A stretch of DNA of 64,000 bases, from contig NZ_MUIN01000009.1 of assembly GCF_002080045.1 (NCBI RefSeq), forward strand, positions 301,707 through 365,706. The letters are read 5' to 3'. Below, one piece after another: positions 26,175 to 35,479 of this stretch. The translations under genes were made by a program, and so were the position numbers. The DNA is from Pseudomonas sp. Bc-h (GTDB lineage: Bacteria > Pseudomonadota > Gammaproteobacteria > Pseudomonadales > Pseudomonadaceae). The notes beneath the pieces were generated by a model. It had not been told where the DNA came from, ran no database searches, and saw nothing but the letters and a program-made list of their open reading frames with translations. The stretch's first letter is position 1, and every line of letters starts with the position of its first letter.

Positions 26175-27332
26175 TCAAGCGCTGCACGCCTCGGTTTTCG
26201 GCCTGGCGGTCATCAACACCAGCGCCAGCAGGATCGACAGCATAATGATCCCGGCGGCGGCAAAACCCAGGCTACCCAGCCCAAGATGGTCGATGACCCG
26301 ACCACCCACGATGGCGCCGATGCCGATGCCCAGGTTGGCCCCGGCAATGTTCAGCGAAGCCGCAAACGCCGGAGCCTGTGGCGCCGCTTTCATCAGGCGC
26401 ACATGGCTGACCAGGAACAACGCCGCCTGGGTCACGCCCCAGACCGCCAGCGCCAGGGCGAGTGCCGGCAACGAATGCATGCTCGGCACCACCATTACCA
26501 TGCCGCCGATCATGAAGGTGCAGAAGGTCAGGCTGGCGATCAACGGATGCCGGTCCACCAGACGACCGCCCAGCGAATTACCCAGCAGACCCACCGCACC
26601 AAAGCCCATCAGGGCCCAACCGACCACGGTGCCGTTGAACCCGGCCAGTCTCTCCAGCATGTCGGCCAGATAGGTGTAGGCGGTGAACATGCCGCTGAAC
26701 ACCAGCACCGACAGCAACACATGCCCCTGCATCACCGGGCTGCGCAGGATGCGGAACTGGCTGCGAAACGAGGACTGATCCTTGTGCATGCTGTTGGGCA
26801 GATAGATGAACAGCAAAAAGGCCTTGGCGAACGCCACCGCGGAGAGAATCCAGAACGCGGTGCGCCAGCCGAACGCATCGGAAATCAAGGTGCCGACCGG
26901 GATGCCAAAGACCGTCGCGCAGACGATCCCGAAGCCGATCTTGGCAATCGCACGCCCTGCATGATCCGGCCCGACGATATCGACCGCTGTCTCGCTGGCC
27001 AGCGCCCAGAACACGGGTAGCCCCAGCGCAGGAATCAGCCTCGCAATCGCCATGACACCGATGTTCGGCGCCAGGGCAGCCACGGCATTGGCGACGCCGA
27101 ACATGATCAGGACCGAGATGAACAGGCGCTTGCGTTCAAAGCGTGAGAAATACGCGGTGAGGAATGGGCCGAAGCAGGCCACGGTGAAGGCGAACAGTGT
27201 CACCAGCAGCCCGGCCTGCGGGATCGTGACGGCAAGATCGCGAGCGATGGCAGGGAGCAGACCGACGATGACAAACTCTGTGGTCAGGACCGTGAAACCG
27301 GCGGCTGACAACAGGTAGATGGGGAAAAACAT
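26175..27332 (-). CDS. MFS transporter, DHA1 drug-exporter-like
   Basis: This 385-residue protein has twelve predicted transmembrane helices. It begins MFFPIYLLSAAGFTVLTTEFVIVGLLPAIA, typical of the DHA1/AraJ-like exporters, with the loop 2-3 motif around FSRFERKRLF. The substrate cannot be assigned; relatives export drugs, arabinose or purine derivatives. The start at 27332 has GGAG upstream, while the frame extension to 27449 is arginine-rich and lacks a ribosome site. Confidence 0.85.
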   Translation of the reverse strand: MFFPIYLLSAAGFTVLTTEFVIVGLLPAIARDLAVTIPQAGLLVTLFAFTVACFGPFLTAYFSRFERKRLFISVLIMFGVANAVAALAPNIGVMAIARLIPALGLPVFWALASETAVDIVGPDHAGRAIAKIGFGIVCATVFGIPVGTLISDAFGWRTAFWILSAVAFAKAFLLFIYLPNSMHKDQSSFRSQFRILRSPVMQGHVLLSVLVFSGMFTAYTYLADMLERLAGFNGTVVGWALMGFGAVGLLGNSLGGRLVDRHPLIASLTFCTFMIGGMVMVVPSMHSLPALALALAVWGVTQAALFLVSHVRLMKAAPQAPAFAASLNIAGANLGIGIGAIVGGRVIDHLGLGSLGFAAAGIIMLSILLALVLMTARPKTEACSA

Positions 27333-27520
27333 CAAAACTCCAGAACGACGAAAAGACCAGTCAGTGAAGAGTGGTCGATCGAGATGACAGAAAAGCGGAA
27401 CGCGGATGGTAACAGACACCGGCGCAAGGTTGGCCGGGCGGGTGGACAAAAGCGAACCGCCGCCTGAGCGATTCAGACGGCGGTAGGGGTCAGACGTTCA
27501 GTCCTGTGGGACGTGACGCC

Positions 27521-28030
27521 TCAGTAGCTGCCCATGTAATCGCGCTTGCCGACTTCTACGCCGTTGTGACGCAGCAGGTCGTAAGTGGTGGTGACGTGGA
27601 AGAAGAACTGCGGCAGCGAGTAGTGCAACAGGTAGGTCTGAGTGCTCAGACGCTTTTCCTTGTCAGTGCCCGGACGCAGCACGATTTCACGCTCTTCGTT
27701 GCCGTTGACCTGTTCAGGGGTGATGGTGTCGAGGAACGCCAGCACTTTGGTCAGCAGCGCTTGCAGGTCGGCAAAGGTGGTTTCGGTGTCTTCGTACTTC
27801 GGCGGCTCGATACCGGACAGACGCGCTCCAGCACCCTTGGCGAAGTCCACGGCGATCTGCACCTGACGCACCAGCGGGAACATGTCCGGGAACAGACGAG
27901 CCTGCAGCAGGGCGTCAGGCTGGATGTTTCTCGCGGTGGCGTGAGCTTCGCCCTTGGCCAGAACCGCGCCCAGCGCGGTGAGCATTTGTTTGAAGACAGG
28001 AATCGAAGCGGCGTACAGGGAAATAGTCAT
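27521..28030 (-). CDS. DUF1993 domain-containing protein
   Basis: This 169-residue protein spans one DUF1993 domain: MTISLYAASIPVFKQMLTALGAVLAKGEAHA, a helix with LFPDMFPLVRQVQIAVDFAKGAGARLSG, and TYLLHYSLPQFFFHVTTTYDLLRHNGVEVGKRDYMG at the end. The fold is a DinB-like four-helix bundle; no enzymatic function is established. The histidine near LPQFFFH fits a metal site of DinB-like proteins. Divergent from yceH across 108 bp. Confidence 0.86.
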   Translation of the reverse strand: MTISLYAASIPVFKQMLTALGAVLAKGEAHATARNIQPDALLQARLFPDMFPLVRQVQIAVDFAKGAGARLSGIEPPKYEDTETTFADLQALLTKVLAFLDTITPEQVNGNEEREIVLRPGTDKEKRLSTQTYLLHYSLPQFFFHVTTTYDLLRHNGVEVGKRDYMGSY

Positions 28031-28138
28031 GGCAGTTCCTGATTGAGTAAGTCGCATGAAGAGCATGCGAACGCGGCTTGTCTTTTACCTCATCCAGCCC
28101 CTACCCTCATAGCCTTTTCAACGCTTAGGGAAAGCGCC

Positions 28139-28819
28139 ATGTCCACCGAGCCGGATTTTGACAGCGAAGCCGAGAACACTGCCGACAGTTCAGATGCGCT
28201 GCGACTCAACAGCACCGAAATACGCATTCTGGGCTGCCTGATCGAGAAGCAGGCGACTAACCCCGAAACCTACCCACTGACGCTCAACGCGCTGGTGCTG
28301 GCGTGCAACCAGAAGACCAGCCGGGAGCCGGTGATGAACCTCACGCCTGGCCAGGTCGGGCAGAGCCTGCGCAATCTGGAGGGCTTGCAACTGACTCGCC
28401 TGGTGATGGGCAGCCGCGCTGACCGTTATGAACACAGGGTCGACAAGACGCTGGAACTGGTGCCGGCGCAGATGATTCTCACCGGCCTGTTGTTTTTGCG
28501 CGGCCCGCAGACGGTCAACGAACTGCTGACCCGCAGCAATCGCATGCATGACTTCGACGATACGGATGCCGTTATCCATCAGTTGGAACGCCTGATCGGG
28601 CGCGGCCTGGCGGTGCTGATCCCGAAACAGGCCGGTCAACGCGAAGATCGCTACATGCATGCCTTGGGGGATCCGGCGGACATGGAAACGATTCTGGCGG
28701 CGCGGCAAAACCCGTCCGAACGCGCGAGCGGTGGCAGCTCGGCGCTGGCGGAACGGGTCGAAGAACTCGAAGCGCGGATTGCGGCGCTTGAGGAGCGGCT
28801 GGCGAAGCTTGAGGGGTGA
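28139..28819 (+). CDS. yceH: YceH family protein (DUF480)
   Basis: This 226-residue protein has two winged-helix repeats (about residues 22-180). Recognisable parts are [38 protein letters not shown] and a second copy around [31 protein letters not shown] glutamate/leucine coiled-coil tail ([22 protein letters not shown]) follows. Family members are probably DNA- or protein-binding and lack a defined role. The acidic N terminus begins at ATG 28139; the frame extension upstream is not supported. Confidence 0.88.
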   Translation: MSTEPDFDSEAENTADSSDALRLNSTEIRILGCLIEKQATNPETYPLTLNALVLACNQKTSREPVMNLTPGQVGQSLRNLEGLQLTRLVMGSRADRYEHRVDKTLELVPAQMILTGLLFLRGPQTVNELLTRSNRMHDFDDTDAVIHQLERLIGRGLAVLIPKQAGQREDRYMHALGDPADMETILAARQNPSERASGGSSALAERVEELEARIAALEERLAKLEG

Positions 28820-28884
28820 CTCACGCGGCGGGTCATGCACCTGCACCGAAGGTAGCAGACTCAAGCAACCCGATGCCCCAGGCT

Positions 28885-29697
28885 TTACACCCGCGCAAAC
28901 GCCGCAGCCGCCTGATATTGCTCCTCGGTCGGCGTCACACCGGTATAAAGGATGAACTGCTCCAGCGCCTGAATCGCGGCGACCTGATCCCCGGTAATCA
29001 AGCGTTTGCCGTACTGTTGCGCATGGACAATGAACGGCGTGCGGGCCGGGGTGGCGACCACGTCGAACGCAGTATCTGCGGCCTCGATGGCTGAAGCCTC
29101 GAACGCCAACGTACCGGCCTGATCGCCGATCATCCCTAACGGGGTGACGTTGACCAGCAACGGCGGCCGTTCGCTCCCCAGATCAGGCTGCCATTGGAAG
29201 CCACAGGTCTTCGCCAGCGCCCTCCCCGCCTGCTCGTTACGCGCCACGATCAGGCCATCGGTAAACCCGGCATCACGCATGGCACAGGCCACAGCCTTGG
29301 CCATCCCGCCGCTGCCACGCAGGGCAAAGCGGGTACGCGGCACCTGATGAGCATCAACCAACTGCGCCGCAGCGATGTAATCGGTGTTGTAAGCCTTGAG
29401 ATGGCCGTCGGTGTTGACGATGGTATTGATCGATTCTATGGCCGCTGCCGAGGGGTCCATTTCGTCGACCAGAGGAATGCAGGCTTCCTTGAATGGCATC
29501 GACACACCACAGCCGCGAATACCCAGTGAACGCATACCCGCGATAGCGGCTGGCAAGTCACTCGGTGAAAAGGCTTTGTAATAGAAGTTAAGGCCCAACT
29601 GTTGATACAGATGATTATGAAAGCGCACACCGAAGTTGCCCGGACGTCCCGCGAGGGACATGCACAACAGTGTTTCCTTGCTTGCAGTGACGGACAT
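28885..29697 (-). CDS. Shikimate 5-dehydrogenase-like protein (HI0607 type)
   Basis: This 270-residue AroE-superfamily oxidoreductase has the substrate-site lysine K70 in GVSMPFKEA and aspartate D106 in AYNTDY. The dinucleotide-binding loop is GSGGMAKA (usual form GAGG). The N terminus reads LAGRPGNFGVRFHNHLY rather than the SxSPxxHN of true AroE, which matches the HI0607/SDH-like subgroup. Such enzymes oxidise shikimate only slowly and their natural substrate is unclear. The organism should have a separate aroE. Single gene, convergent with yceH. Confidence 0.82.
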   Translation of the reverse strand: MSVTASKETLLCMSLAGRPGNFGVRFHNHLYQQLGLNFYYKAFSPSDLPAAIAGMRSLGIRGCGVSMPFKEACIPLVDEMDPSAAAIESINTIVNTDGHLKAYNTDYIAAAQLVDAHQVPRTRFALRGSGGMAKAVACAMRDAGFTDGLIVARNEQAGRALAKTCGFQWQPDLGSERPPLLVNVTPLGMIGDQAGTLAFEASAIEAADTAFDVVATPARTPFIVHAQQYGKRLITGDQVAAIQALEQFILYTGVTPTEEQYQAAAAFARV

Positions 29698-29923
29698 GAA
29701 ATCTCCTGAACGGTATTAGTTAACCCCTGGATAAAGGCGTAGAATTCAGTTGCTTGCGGCCGTGACCGGGGCAAATGTCATCAATGTTGTCGAATACCTT
29801 ACACAAAATTTACGCAACGGCTTCGCAGATATTTCGAAACCCGTTGTCTGAGTAGTTATCCCGTGGCAGTGCCTGAGCGTAACGCAGGCTCGCGACAACG
29901 GGACTGAACACCGAGGAACAGTC

Positions 29924-30295
29924 ATGATTCGTCACATCTCCAAGGTTGCCCTGTTGTTAGGTGCCCTCGCCCTTGCAGGCCAAGCTGAAGCCCATGGTGG
30001 CGGCGGCGGTCCAGGCTGGGGTGGAGCGGCAGTCATCGGCGCAGTCGTCGGCGGCGTGGTTGGCGCAGCAGTGGCATCCGGCCCTGTTTATGCGGCTCCG
30101 GCCCCGGTGTATGTAGCACCTGCCCCTGTGTATGCGGCGCCCGCGCCTGTGTATTACGCGCCACCACCGCCACCGGTTTATTACCAGCCAGCGTATGTCG
30201 TTGAACGTCCGGTCGTGTACGGCCCTCGCTACTATGGCCCGCCACGTCCTTACGGCCCGCCTCCAGGCTATTACCACGGTGGCGGTCGCTGGTAA
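29924..30295 (+). CDS. Secreted PAPVY-repeat, Gly/Tyr-rich protein
   Basis: This 123-residue protein has a signal peptide (about 1-23, ending AEAHG), a glycine-rich stretch (HGGGGGPGWGG) and a Gly/Val/Ala hydrophobic segment (about 36-52). It then has four imperfect repeats of APAPVYxA and a Pro/Tyr-rich tail ending in PPGYYHGGGRW. The composition suggests an outer-membrane or extracellular structural protein, like glycine-zipper small proteins. It is a single gene with a hairpin terminator after it. Confidence 0.75.
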   Translation: MIRHISKVALLLGALALAGQAEAHGGGGGPGWGGAAVIGAVVGGVVGAAVASGPVYAAPAPVYVAPAPVYAAPAPVYYAPPPPPVYYQPAYVVERPVVYGPRYYGPPRPYGPPPGYYHGGGRW

Positions 30296-30351
30296 CAGCG
30301 CTGCTACTGTCACCCCTGCCGATCAACGATCGACAGCGCTTTGAATACACG

Positions 30352-30380
30352 ACCCCGCTCAACAGGCGGGGTTGTCGTTT
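30352..30380 (+). terminator. Hairpin terminator after the PAPVY protein gene
   Basis: ACCCCGC (30352-30358) pairs with GCGGGGT (30366-30372) around TCAACAG. The following TGTCGTTT is only a weak T-tract, so termination may be partial. Confidence 0.55.
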
Positions 30381-30569
30381 CCGGGGAGAGGTAAGTATAA
30401 ACGCGTCTGTTTAAATGAAACTTTCGTCATTTGACAGCGCGCCGACGATGTTTGAACTGCGATTGAAAAGGTCGCGTCCAGAACAGTCACAGCCCGACGA
30501 CATACTTCATACTGTCAACCTGCATGTTTGCTGCGCACGCCTGTCAATCATCTATAAGAAGGGACGCCC

Positions 30570-30764
30570 ATGCCGACACAAAACCCGCACCGCGCCGCCG
30601 GACTGTGTACGTCCAGTAAGGTCTACAACGCCCTTACTGAACTCAAAAGCCTGGAAGGCCACCGAACCGCCAAGTTCGTCTCGCTACTGGCGCAGAATCT
30701 GGTGGAGAAAGGCCTGCTTTCCGAATACGAAGTCATCGCGATGCTGGATCAGGTGGTCGACTGA
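30570..30764 (+). CDS. Small hypothetical protein, 64 residues
   Basis: This short ORF has an AAGAAGGGA ribosome site 7 bp before the ATG. The product is helical (TSSKVYNALTELKSLEGHR ... SLLAQNLVEKGLLSEYEVIAMLDQVV) with no signal or membrane segment. The leucine spacing and the acidic C-terminal helix suggest a protein-binding role. No family recognised. Confidence 0.6.
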   Translation: MPTQNPHRAAGLCTSSKVYNALTELKSLEGHRTAKFVSLLAQNLVEKGLLSEYEVIAMLDQVVD

Positions 30765-30992
30765 TCCCGCATTTTCTGGCTGGAACTGGCAGCCCCCGCA
30801 GAACGGGTTAGTCGTGACCGGATGTGATTTCTGAAGGGCGCAATGCCTGCCAATGTGACCGGTTCCCCGCTCCGCCGTTTTCCACTTCGCAAAACCTGAC
30901 CTCTCGCTCATCAATGACGACTATCGAGAACAGTGATTTCTGCTGGCCGTAACCGCGCCGTAAAGTAGCCCCATAGATTGATGGAGGCACTT

Positions 30993-31175
30993 ATGACCAA
31001 GGTTCAAATCATGTCGGTAGTTGGCAGCGCAGTCCCCGCACAGCTTCGTGAACGCGGCCTGCTGGCGTGCTGGTACCTGATGCAGAACGGTGAACCGGTC
31101 AGTGGTCCGCTCCTCTCGCTGCCTGCGGCGCAAGCGCTGTCGCAACAAATGGAAACCCGCAAGCTCAACAGCTGA
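30993..31175 (+). CDS. Small hypothetical protein, 60 residues
   Basis: The TGGAGG ribosome site (30982-30987) clearly selects the ATG at 30993; the upstream TTG in frame is the weaker option. The product (MTKVQIMSVVGSAVPAQLRERGLLACWYLM ...) has one cysteine and a beta-alpha look with the LPAAQALSQQMETRKL helix at the end. It is followed by a strong terminator. No known family. Confidence 0.65.
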   Translation: MTKVQIMSVVGSAVPAQLRERGLLACWYLMQNGEPVSGPLLSLPAAQALSQQMETRKLNS

Positions 31176-31224
31176 ATCGAATTCGCTCTTCCCTGAAATC
31201 GTGCGTTGCTCCGCACTTCCCTTT

Positions 31225-31255
31225 AGCCCGCATCCCCTGACGCGGGCTTTTTTTT
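31225..31255 (+). terminator. Rho-independent terminator
   Basis: AGCCCGC (31225-31231) and GCGGGCT (31242-31248) form the stem, followed by eight T residues. It closes the 60-residue small-protein gene. Confidence 0.88.
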
Positions 31256-31290
31256 GCCCTGAATTCGGGCTTCATTTGCGCCGATGCAAC

Positions 31291-31851
31291 TCAGCCCCGC
31301 TCAGCGAGCGTCGCGTTGACCTGGCAGCGATGGGCCAGTTTCTGCAAACGCTTTTCCAGCGCCCCCAACACCACGCGGTCAGAGCGGCCGCTTTCCAGTT
31401 CTTCGATCATGTCATTGGCCACCAGACGCAGTTCGTGGGAGATCACCACGCGATCATCGTTCTGGTCCAGCTTGTGCGACTCGAACAGGCGATGCAGGTA
31501 ATCCTCCAGTGTGCGCTGCAGACGATGGCGGTCGGTGGCGCGCAGGTGGACCAGATTGACGGTGATCTTCGCCAGCATCTCGTTAAGCTCGCCGCACAGG
31601 TACTGCATGCGCCGTGCATAGCCGGTCTCGCGGTCGCGCACCTGTTTTTGCTGAGCGGCCAGCTCCTGGCGCCGCTGAATCGCAGGCACCGTCACCGCCA
31701 CCATCAGGCCCACGATCAAGCCAATGGCCTGAATCCAGCCCGCCCAATCGGAGGGTTTCACGAACAGGCCGGTAACGAGCAAGAGCACCGCAACGATGGC
31801 CGCGCAAAACACCAACGCAGCGTAATCCTTGCTGATAAAACCCTTGGGCAT
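31291..31851 (-). CDS. Membrane protein with two N-terminal helices and a helical domain
   Basis: This 186-residue protein has two transmembrane helices at about residues 9-30 and 37-55. A charged helical cytoplasmic domain follows, starting PAIQRRQELAAQQKQVRDRETGYARRM, a probable coiled coil. No catalytic motif is visible. It could be a sensor or scaffold, but no family is recognised. It is oriented away from pbpG, with 282 bp between them. Confidence 0.72.
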   Translation of the reverse strand: MPKGFISKDYAALVFCAAIVAVLLLVTGLFVKPSDWAGWIQAIGLIVGLMVAVTVPAIQRRQELAAQQKQVRDRETGYARRMQYLCGELNEMLAKITVNLVHLRATDRHRLQRTLEDYLHRLFESHKLDQNDDRVVISHELRLVANDMIEELESGRSDRVVLGALEKRLQKLAHRCQVNATLAERG

Positions 31852-32133
31852 TGCGCAACTCCTAGGTCAATTCAAGTGGAGGTTATCGATGGCGGGGAAT
31901 GCTAATCGGTGACCGGCGCAAGTGCCATGAATATCGGAGCAACCCTTTTAAATACAGGGTTTTCCCGCTGACAACCTGAACGAATGCCATACGTATCGCT
32001 TTTATTGTTGAAACGGCCTGCGCAGCCCATCGACATCGTTAGAAACATGCTCCTAAAATGCGCCGATCTTGTTGTCGTTCTTCAGAAAAGTACGACCTTC
32101 CACAGTGTTTCCAATCAAAAGTGAGCTTTGCTC

Positions 32134-33069
32134 TTGAAAATTCGCACATCACTCATCGGCCTATTATTTGCACTTACAGGCTCAGCACTTTCCACCGGTG
32201 CACTTGCGAACGAACCCGCCGCCTTCAATCGTGATCCGGCGAACCTTCATCTGGCCTCCGGCAGCGCCATGATCACCGACCTGAAATCTGGCCAGGTGCT
32301 GTATTCGAGCAACCCGGACGTCATCGTGCCGATCGCTTCGGTGACCAAGCTGATGACCGCCATGGTCACCCTCGACGCCAAGCTGCCGATGGACGAGATG
32401 ATCAAGGTCGACATCTCCCAGACCGCTGAAATGAAAGGCGTGTTCTCGCGGGTCAAACTGGGCAGCGAGCTCAACCGTCACGACATGCTGCTGATTACCC
32501 TGATGTCCTCGGAAAACCGTGCGGCCGCAAGCCTTGCCCACAGTTATCCGGGCGGCTATCCGGCATTCATCAAGGCGATGAACGCCAAGGCCAAGGCACT
32601 GGGCATGAGCCATACGGTGTACATGGAGCCGACCGGTCTGTCGGTGTTCAACGTGTCGACGGCCCGTGACCTGACCAAACTGGCACTGGCCGCGCGCAAC
32701 TATCCGATGCTGAGCGAGCTGAGCACCACCCCGGAAAAGACCGTGACCTTCCGCAAGCCGACGTACACCCTGGGCTTCAGCAACACTGACCATCTGGTGC
32801 GCAAGTCCAACTGGGACATCAAGCTGACCAAGACCGGTTTCACCAATCAGGCCGGGCACTGTCTGGTGCTGCTGACCAGCATGGCCAACCGTCAGGTGTC
32901 GGTGGTGATTCTCGATGCGTTCGGCAAGTACACTCACTTCGCCGACGCCAGCCGCATGCGCCTGTGGATGGAGACCGGCAAGAGCGGCCCGGCGCCGGAA
33001 GTGGCGTTGCAGTACAAGAAGGACAAGAATCTGGTGATGAAGCAGAAAGGGCTTCAGGCGTCGGATTGA
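32134..33069 (+). CDS. pbpG: D-alanyl-D-alanine endopeptidase PbpG (PBP7/8)
   Basis: This 311-residue periplasmic serine endopeptidase (S11) cleaves D-Ala-mDAP cross-links in peptidoglycan. It has a signal peptide (about 1-26). The motifs are SVTK (S69, K72), SSENRA as SxN, and KTG in [15 protein letters not shown] 32134 lies about 8 bp after a GTGAG ribosome site and gives [12 protein letters not shown]; the TTG two codons earlier is too close. No ATG fits. A REP pair follows. Confidence 0.92.
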   Translation: MKIRTSLIGLLFALTGSALSTGALANEPAAFNRDPANLHLASGSAMITDLKSGQVLYSSNPDVIVPIASVTKLMTAMVTLDAKLPMDEMIKVDISQTAEMKGVFSRVKLGSELNRHDMLLITLMSSENRAAASLAHSYPGGYPAFIKAMNAKAKALGMSHTVYMEPTGLSVFNVSTARDLTKLALAARNYPMLSELSTTPEKTVTFRKPTYTLGFSNTDHLVRKSNWDIKLTKTGFTNQAGHCLVLLTSMANRQVSVVILDAFGKYTHFADASRMRLWMETGKSGPAPEVALQYKKDKNLVMKQKGLQASD

Positions 33070-33120
33070 TCTTTTCGATTGCGGCCTGAGCGCCGCGACC
33101 CTGCAAAATCACACAATCCC

Positions 33121-33206
33121 GTGGGAGGGAGCTTGCTCACGATTGGCCCGGTCAGGCAACCCAGTGTTGACTGACCATACGCATTCGCGAGCAAGCTCCC
33201 TCCCAC
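33121..33206. repeat. REP inverted pair
   Basis: Left arm GTGGGAGGGAGCTTGCTC (33121-33138) recurs inverted at 33189-33206, with a few more matching bases inward, and 39 bp between extended arms. This is a typical Pseudomonas REP doublet (BIME-like), between convergent pbpG and doeB. Confidence 0.85.
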
Positions 33207-33235
33207 AGGTTGATCAAACATTTGATATCCGTACG

Positions 33236-34237
33236 TTATCCCACCATCTCGGCGACCACCGCCAGGGTATCCCCACACTGCACCAACCCCGGGAAATGCC
33301 GGGCGGCCAGCAGTCCATCACGTCCCGCACGATATTCCACCGGCGCCGCGCCGGTGCGCTTGATGTCATGCACCCTGGCGATCACCTCGCCCTTGCGCAC
33401 CTGATCCCCCAGATCACGACACATTTCCAGCAGCCCGTCATGCTCGCTGGCGACAAAACAGCTGCCGTCGGGCATGTCCAGCATCACGGTCGGCCGTAGC
33501 TCGACTTCGCCCTGCAAAACTCCCGCATGCACCAGCAGATTGCGTACGCCGCGTTCGGCAATCGCGACGCTTCGGGCGCTGGATGAACCGCCTCCTCCCA
33601 GTTCCGTGGTCACGAACACCTTGCCCTGCTGCTCGGCAGCGGTGTCGTACATGGCCCCGGCGTCCAGCTCCAGCATGCGCATGCTGTACGGCGCATTGAA
33701 CGCCTGCATGCCGGCCTCGCACTGCGCCTGCTGGTGTTTGTCCGGCAGCACATGGCAGGCGGCGAACGGCAGGAAGTCCAGCGTCCGGCCACCGGAGTGG
33801 ATGTCCAGCACGATGTCGGCGAGCGGCAATAACGTGCGACGGAAATAGTCGGCGATCTTCTCGGTGACCGTGCCGTCGGGCTTGCCAGGGAAGCTGCGGT
33901 TGAGGTTGCCCTTGTCGATGGGCGACGTGCGCCGACCGGCATGGAACGCCGGGGTGTTCATGAACGGGATGATGATCACCCGTCCACTCACCTCCTCCGC
34001 GGTCAGGCGCTGCGCAAGCTTGCTCAACGCCACCGGGCCTTCGTATTCGTCGCCGTGGTTGCCACCGGTCAGCAGCGCGGTCGGTCCTTGTCCGCGCTTG
34101 ACCACGGTGAGCGGAATCATCACCGCACCCCAGGCCGAATCGTCCCGGGAATACGGCAGTTTCAGGAAACCGTGCTGCACGCCGTCCAGGCTGAAATCGA
34201 CGGTCGCGCTGATCGGGTTATCGGTGAGATCGTTCAT
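33236..34237 (-). CDS. doeB: N-acetyl-2,4-diaminobutanoate deacetylase (DoeB/EutE)
   Basis: This 333-residue zinc hydrolase of the aspartoacylase / succinylglutamate desuccinylase family has metal ligands H61 and E64 in GGNHGDEYEG and H147 in DIHSGG. In ectoine breakdown DoeB removes acetate from N-alpha-acetyl-diaminobutyrate made by DoeA, giving L-2,4-diaminobutyrate. The role follows from position: last gene of eutB-eutC-doeA-doeB, 3 bp after doeA. Cytoplasmic. No gene for the next step (diaminobutyrate aminotransferase) is in the cluster. Confidence 0.9.
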   Translation of the reverse strand: MNDLTDNPISATVDFSLDGVQHGFLKLPYSRDDSAWGAVMIPLTVVKRGQGPTALLTGGNHGDEYEGPVALSKLAQRLTAEEVSGRVIIIPFMNTPAFHAGRRTSPIDKGNLNRSFPGKPDGTVTEKIADYFRRTLLPLADIVLDIHSGGRTLDFLPFAACHVLPDKHQQAQCEAGMQAFNAPYSMRMLELDAGAMYDTAAEQQGKVFVTTELGGGGSSSARSVAIAERGVRNLLVHAGVLQGEVELRPTVMLDMPDGSCFVASEHDGLLEMCRDLGDQVRKGEVIARVHDIKRTGAAPVEYRAGRDGLLAARHFPGLVQCGDTLAVVAEMVG

Positions 34238-34240
34238 CGG

Positions 34241-35431
34241 TCAATCCTTCACGAACAGCTGACGCGGGACGTTGCACAGGGTTTCCACGCCGGTCTCGGT
34301 GATCAGGATGCTTTCGGTGATTTCCAGGCCCCAATCGTCCATCCACAATCCCGGCATGAAGTGGAAGGTCATGCCTGCCTGCAACACGCTGGTGTCGCTC
34401 GGGCGCAGGCTCATGGTGCGCTCGCCCCAATCCGGCGGATAGCTGATACCGATCGGGTAGCCACAGCGGCTGTCCTTGTGGATGCCGAACTTCTCCAGCA
34501 CGGCGAAAAACGCCTTGGCGATGTCGCCGGTGGTGTTGCCCGGTTTTGCAGCGTCCAGCCCGGCAGCGATGCCTTCGACCACGGCCTTCTCGCCTTCGAG
34601 GAAGTGCTTGGGCGGCTGGCCCAGATAAATCGTTCGCGACAGCGGGCAGTGATAGCGCTTGTAGCACCCGGCGATTTCAAAGAATGTCCCCGCGCCCTTC
34701 TCGAACGGTGTGTCGTCCCAGGTCAGGTGCGGCGCGCTGGCATCGGCACCGGTGGGCAGCAACGGCACAATGGCCGGGTAATCGCCGCCATGGTCGTCCG
34801 CGCCCAGGATGCCGGTGCTGTAGATCTCGGCCACTAGCTCGTTCTTGCGCATGCCCGGCTCGATGCGCTCATAAATACGCGCATGCATGTTCTCGACGAT
34901 GCGCGCAGCGATGCGCATGTACTCGATTTCCTGCGGCGACTTGATCGCTCGCTGCCAGTTGACCAGCCCGACCGCGTCGAGCAGCGTGGCGTTGGGCAGG
35001 TGTTTTTTCAGCGACAGGTAGGCGGCGGCGCTGAAATAGTAGTTATCCATTTCCACGCCGATGTTCAGGCTGCTCCAGCCGCGCGGTGCGATGACTTCCT
35101 GGCACAGGTAGTCCATCGGATGGCGCTCGCGGGACTGCACGTAAATATCCGGGTAACCGACGATGTTGTCGTGCTGCATGAACACCGTGCGCTTGGCGCC
35201 ATTGGCGTCCTGACCACGGCCGTACCACACCGGCTCGCCGTCCATCGCCAGCAACACACACTGGTGAACGTAGAACGACCAGCCGTCGTAACCCGTCAGC
35301 CAGGCCATGTTCGACGGGTCGGTGACCACCAGCAATTCGATGCCCTGCTCCTGCATCGACCGGCGCACCTTGGCCAGTCGCTGGGCGTATTCATCCCGTG
35401 AAAAGGGAAGATTGACGACTATCTGAGACAT
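34241..35431 (-). CDS. doeA: Ectoine hydrolase DoeA/EutD
   Basis: This 396-residue M24 (pita-bread) hydrolase opens the ectoine ring to N-acetyl-diaminobutyrate. It has an N-terminal creatinase-like domain (about 10-160) and a C-terminal M24 catalytic domain (about 165-396). The C-terminal landmarks are HLTWDDTPFEKGAGTFFEIAGCYKRYHCPLSRT and GYPIGISYPPDWGERTMSL. The sequence and length are those of DoeA/EutD. It lies 48 bp after eutC and 3 bp before doeB, in the same minus-strand operon. Confidence 0.92.
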   Translation of the reverse strand: MSQIVVNLPFSRDEYAQRLAKVRRSMQEQGIELLVVTDPSNMAWLTGYDGWSFYVHQCVLLAMDGEPVWYGRGQDANGAKRTVFMQHDNIVGYPDIYVQSRERHPMDYLCQEVIAPRGWSSLNIGVEMDNYYFSAAAYLSLKKHLPNATLLDAVGLVNWQRAIKSPQEIEYMRIAARIVENMHARIYERIEPGMRKNELVAEIYSTGILGADDHGGDYPAIVPLLPTGADASAPHLTWDDTPFEKGAGTFFEIAGCYKRYHCPLSRTIYLGQPPKHFLEGEKAVVEGIAAGLDAAKPGNTTGDIAKAFFAVLEKFGIHKDSRCGYPIGISYPPDWGERTMSLRPSDTSVLQAGMTFHFMPGLWMDDWGLEITESILITETGVETLCNVPRQLFVKD

Positions 35432-35479
35432 GCAGATGCCCTCTGTAGATGACGCACTGATTGAAATTGTTTTAACGAT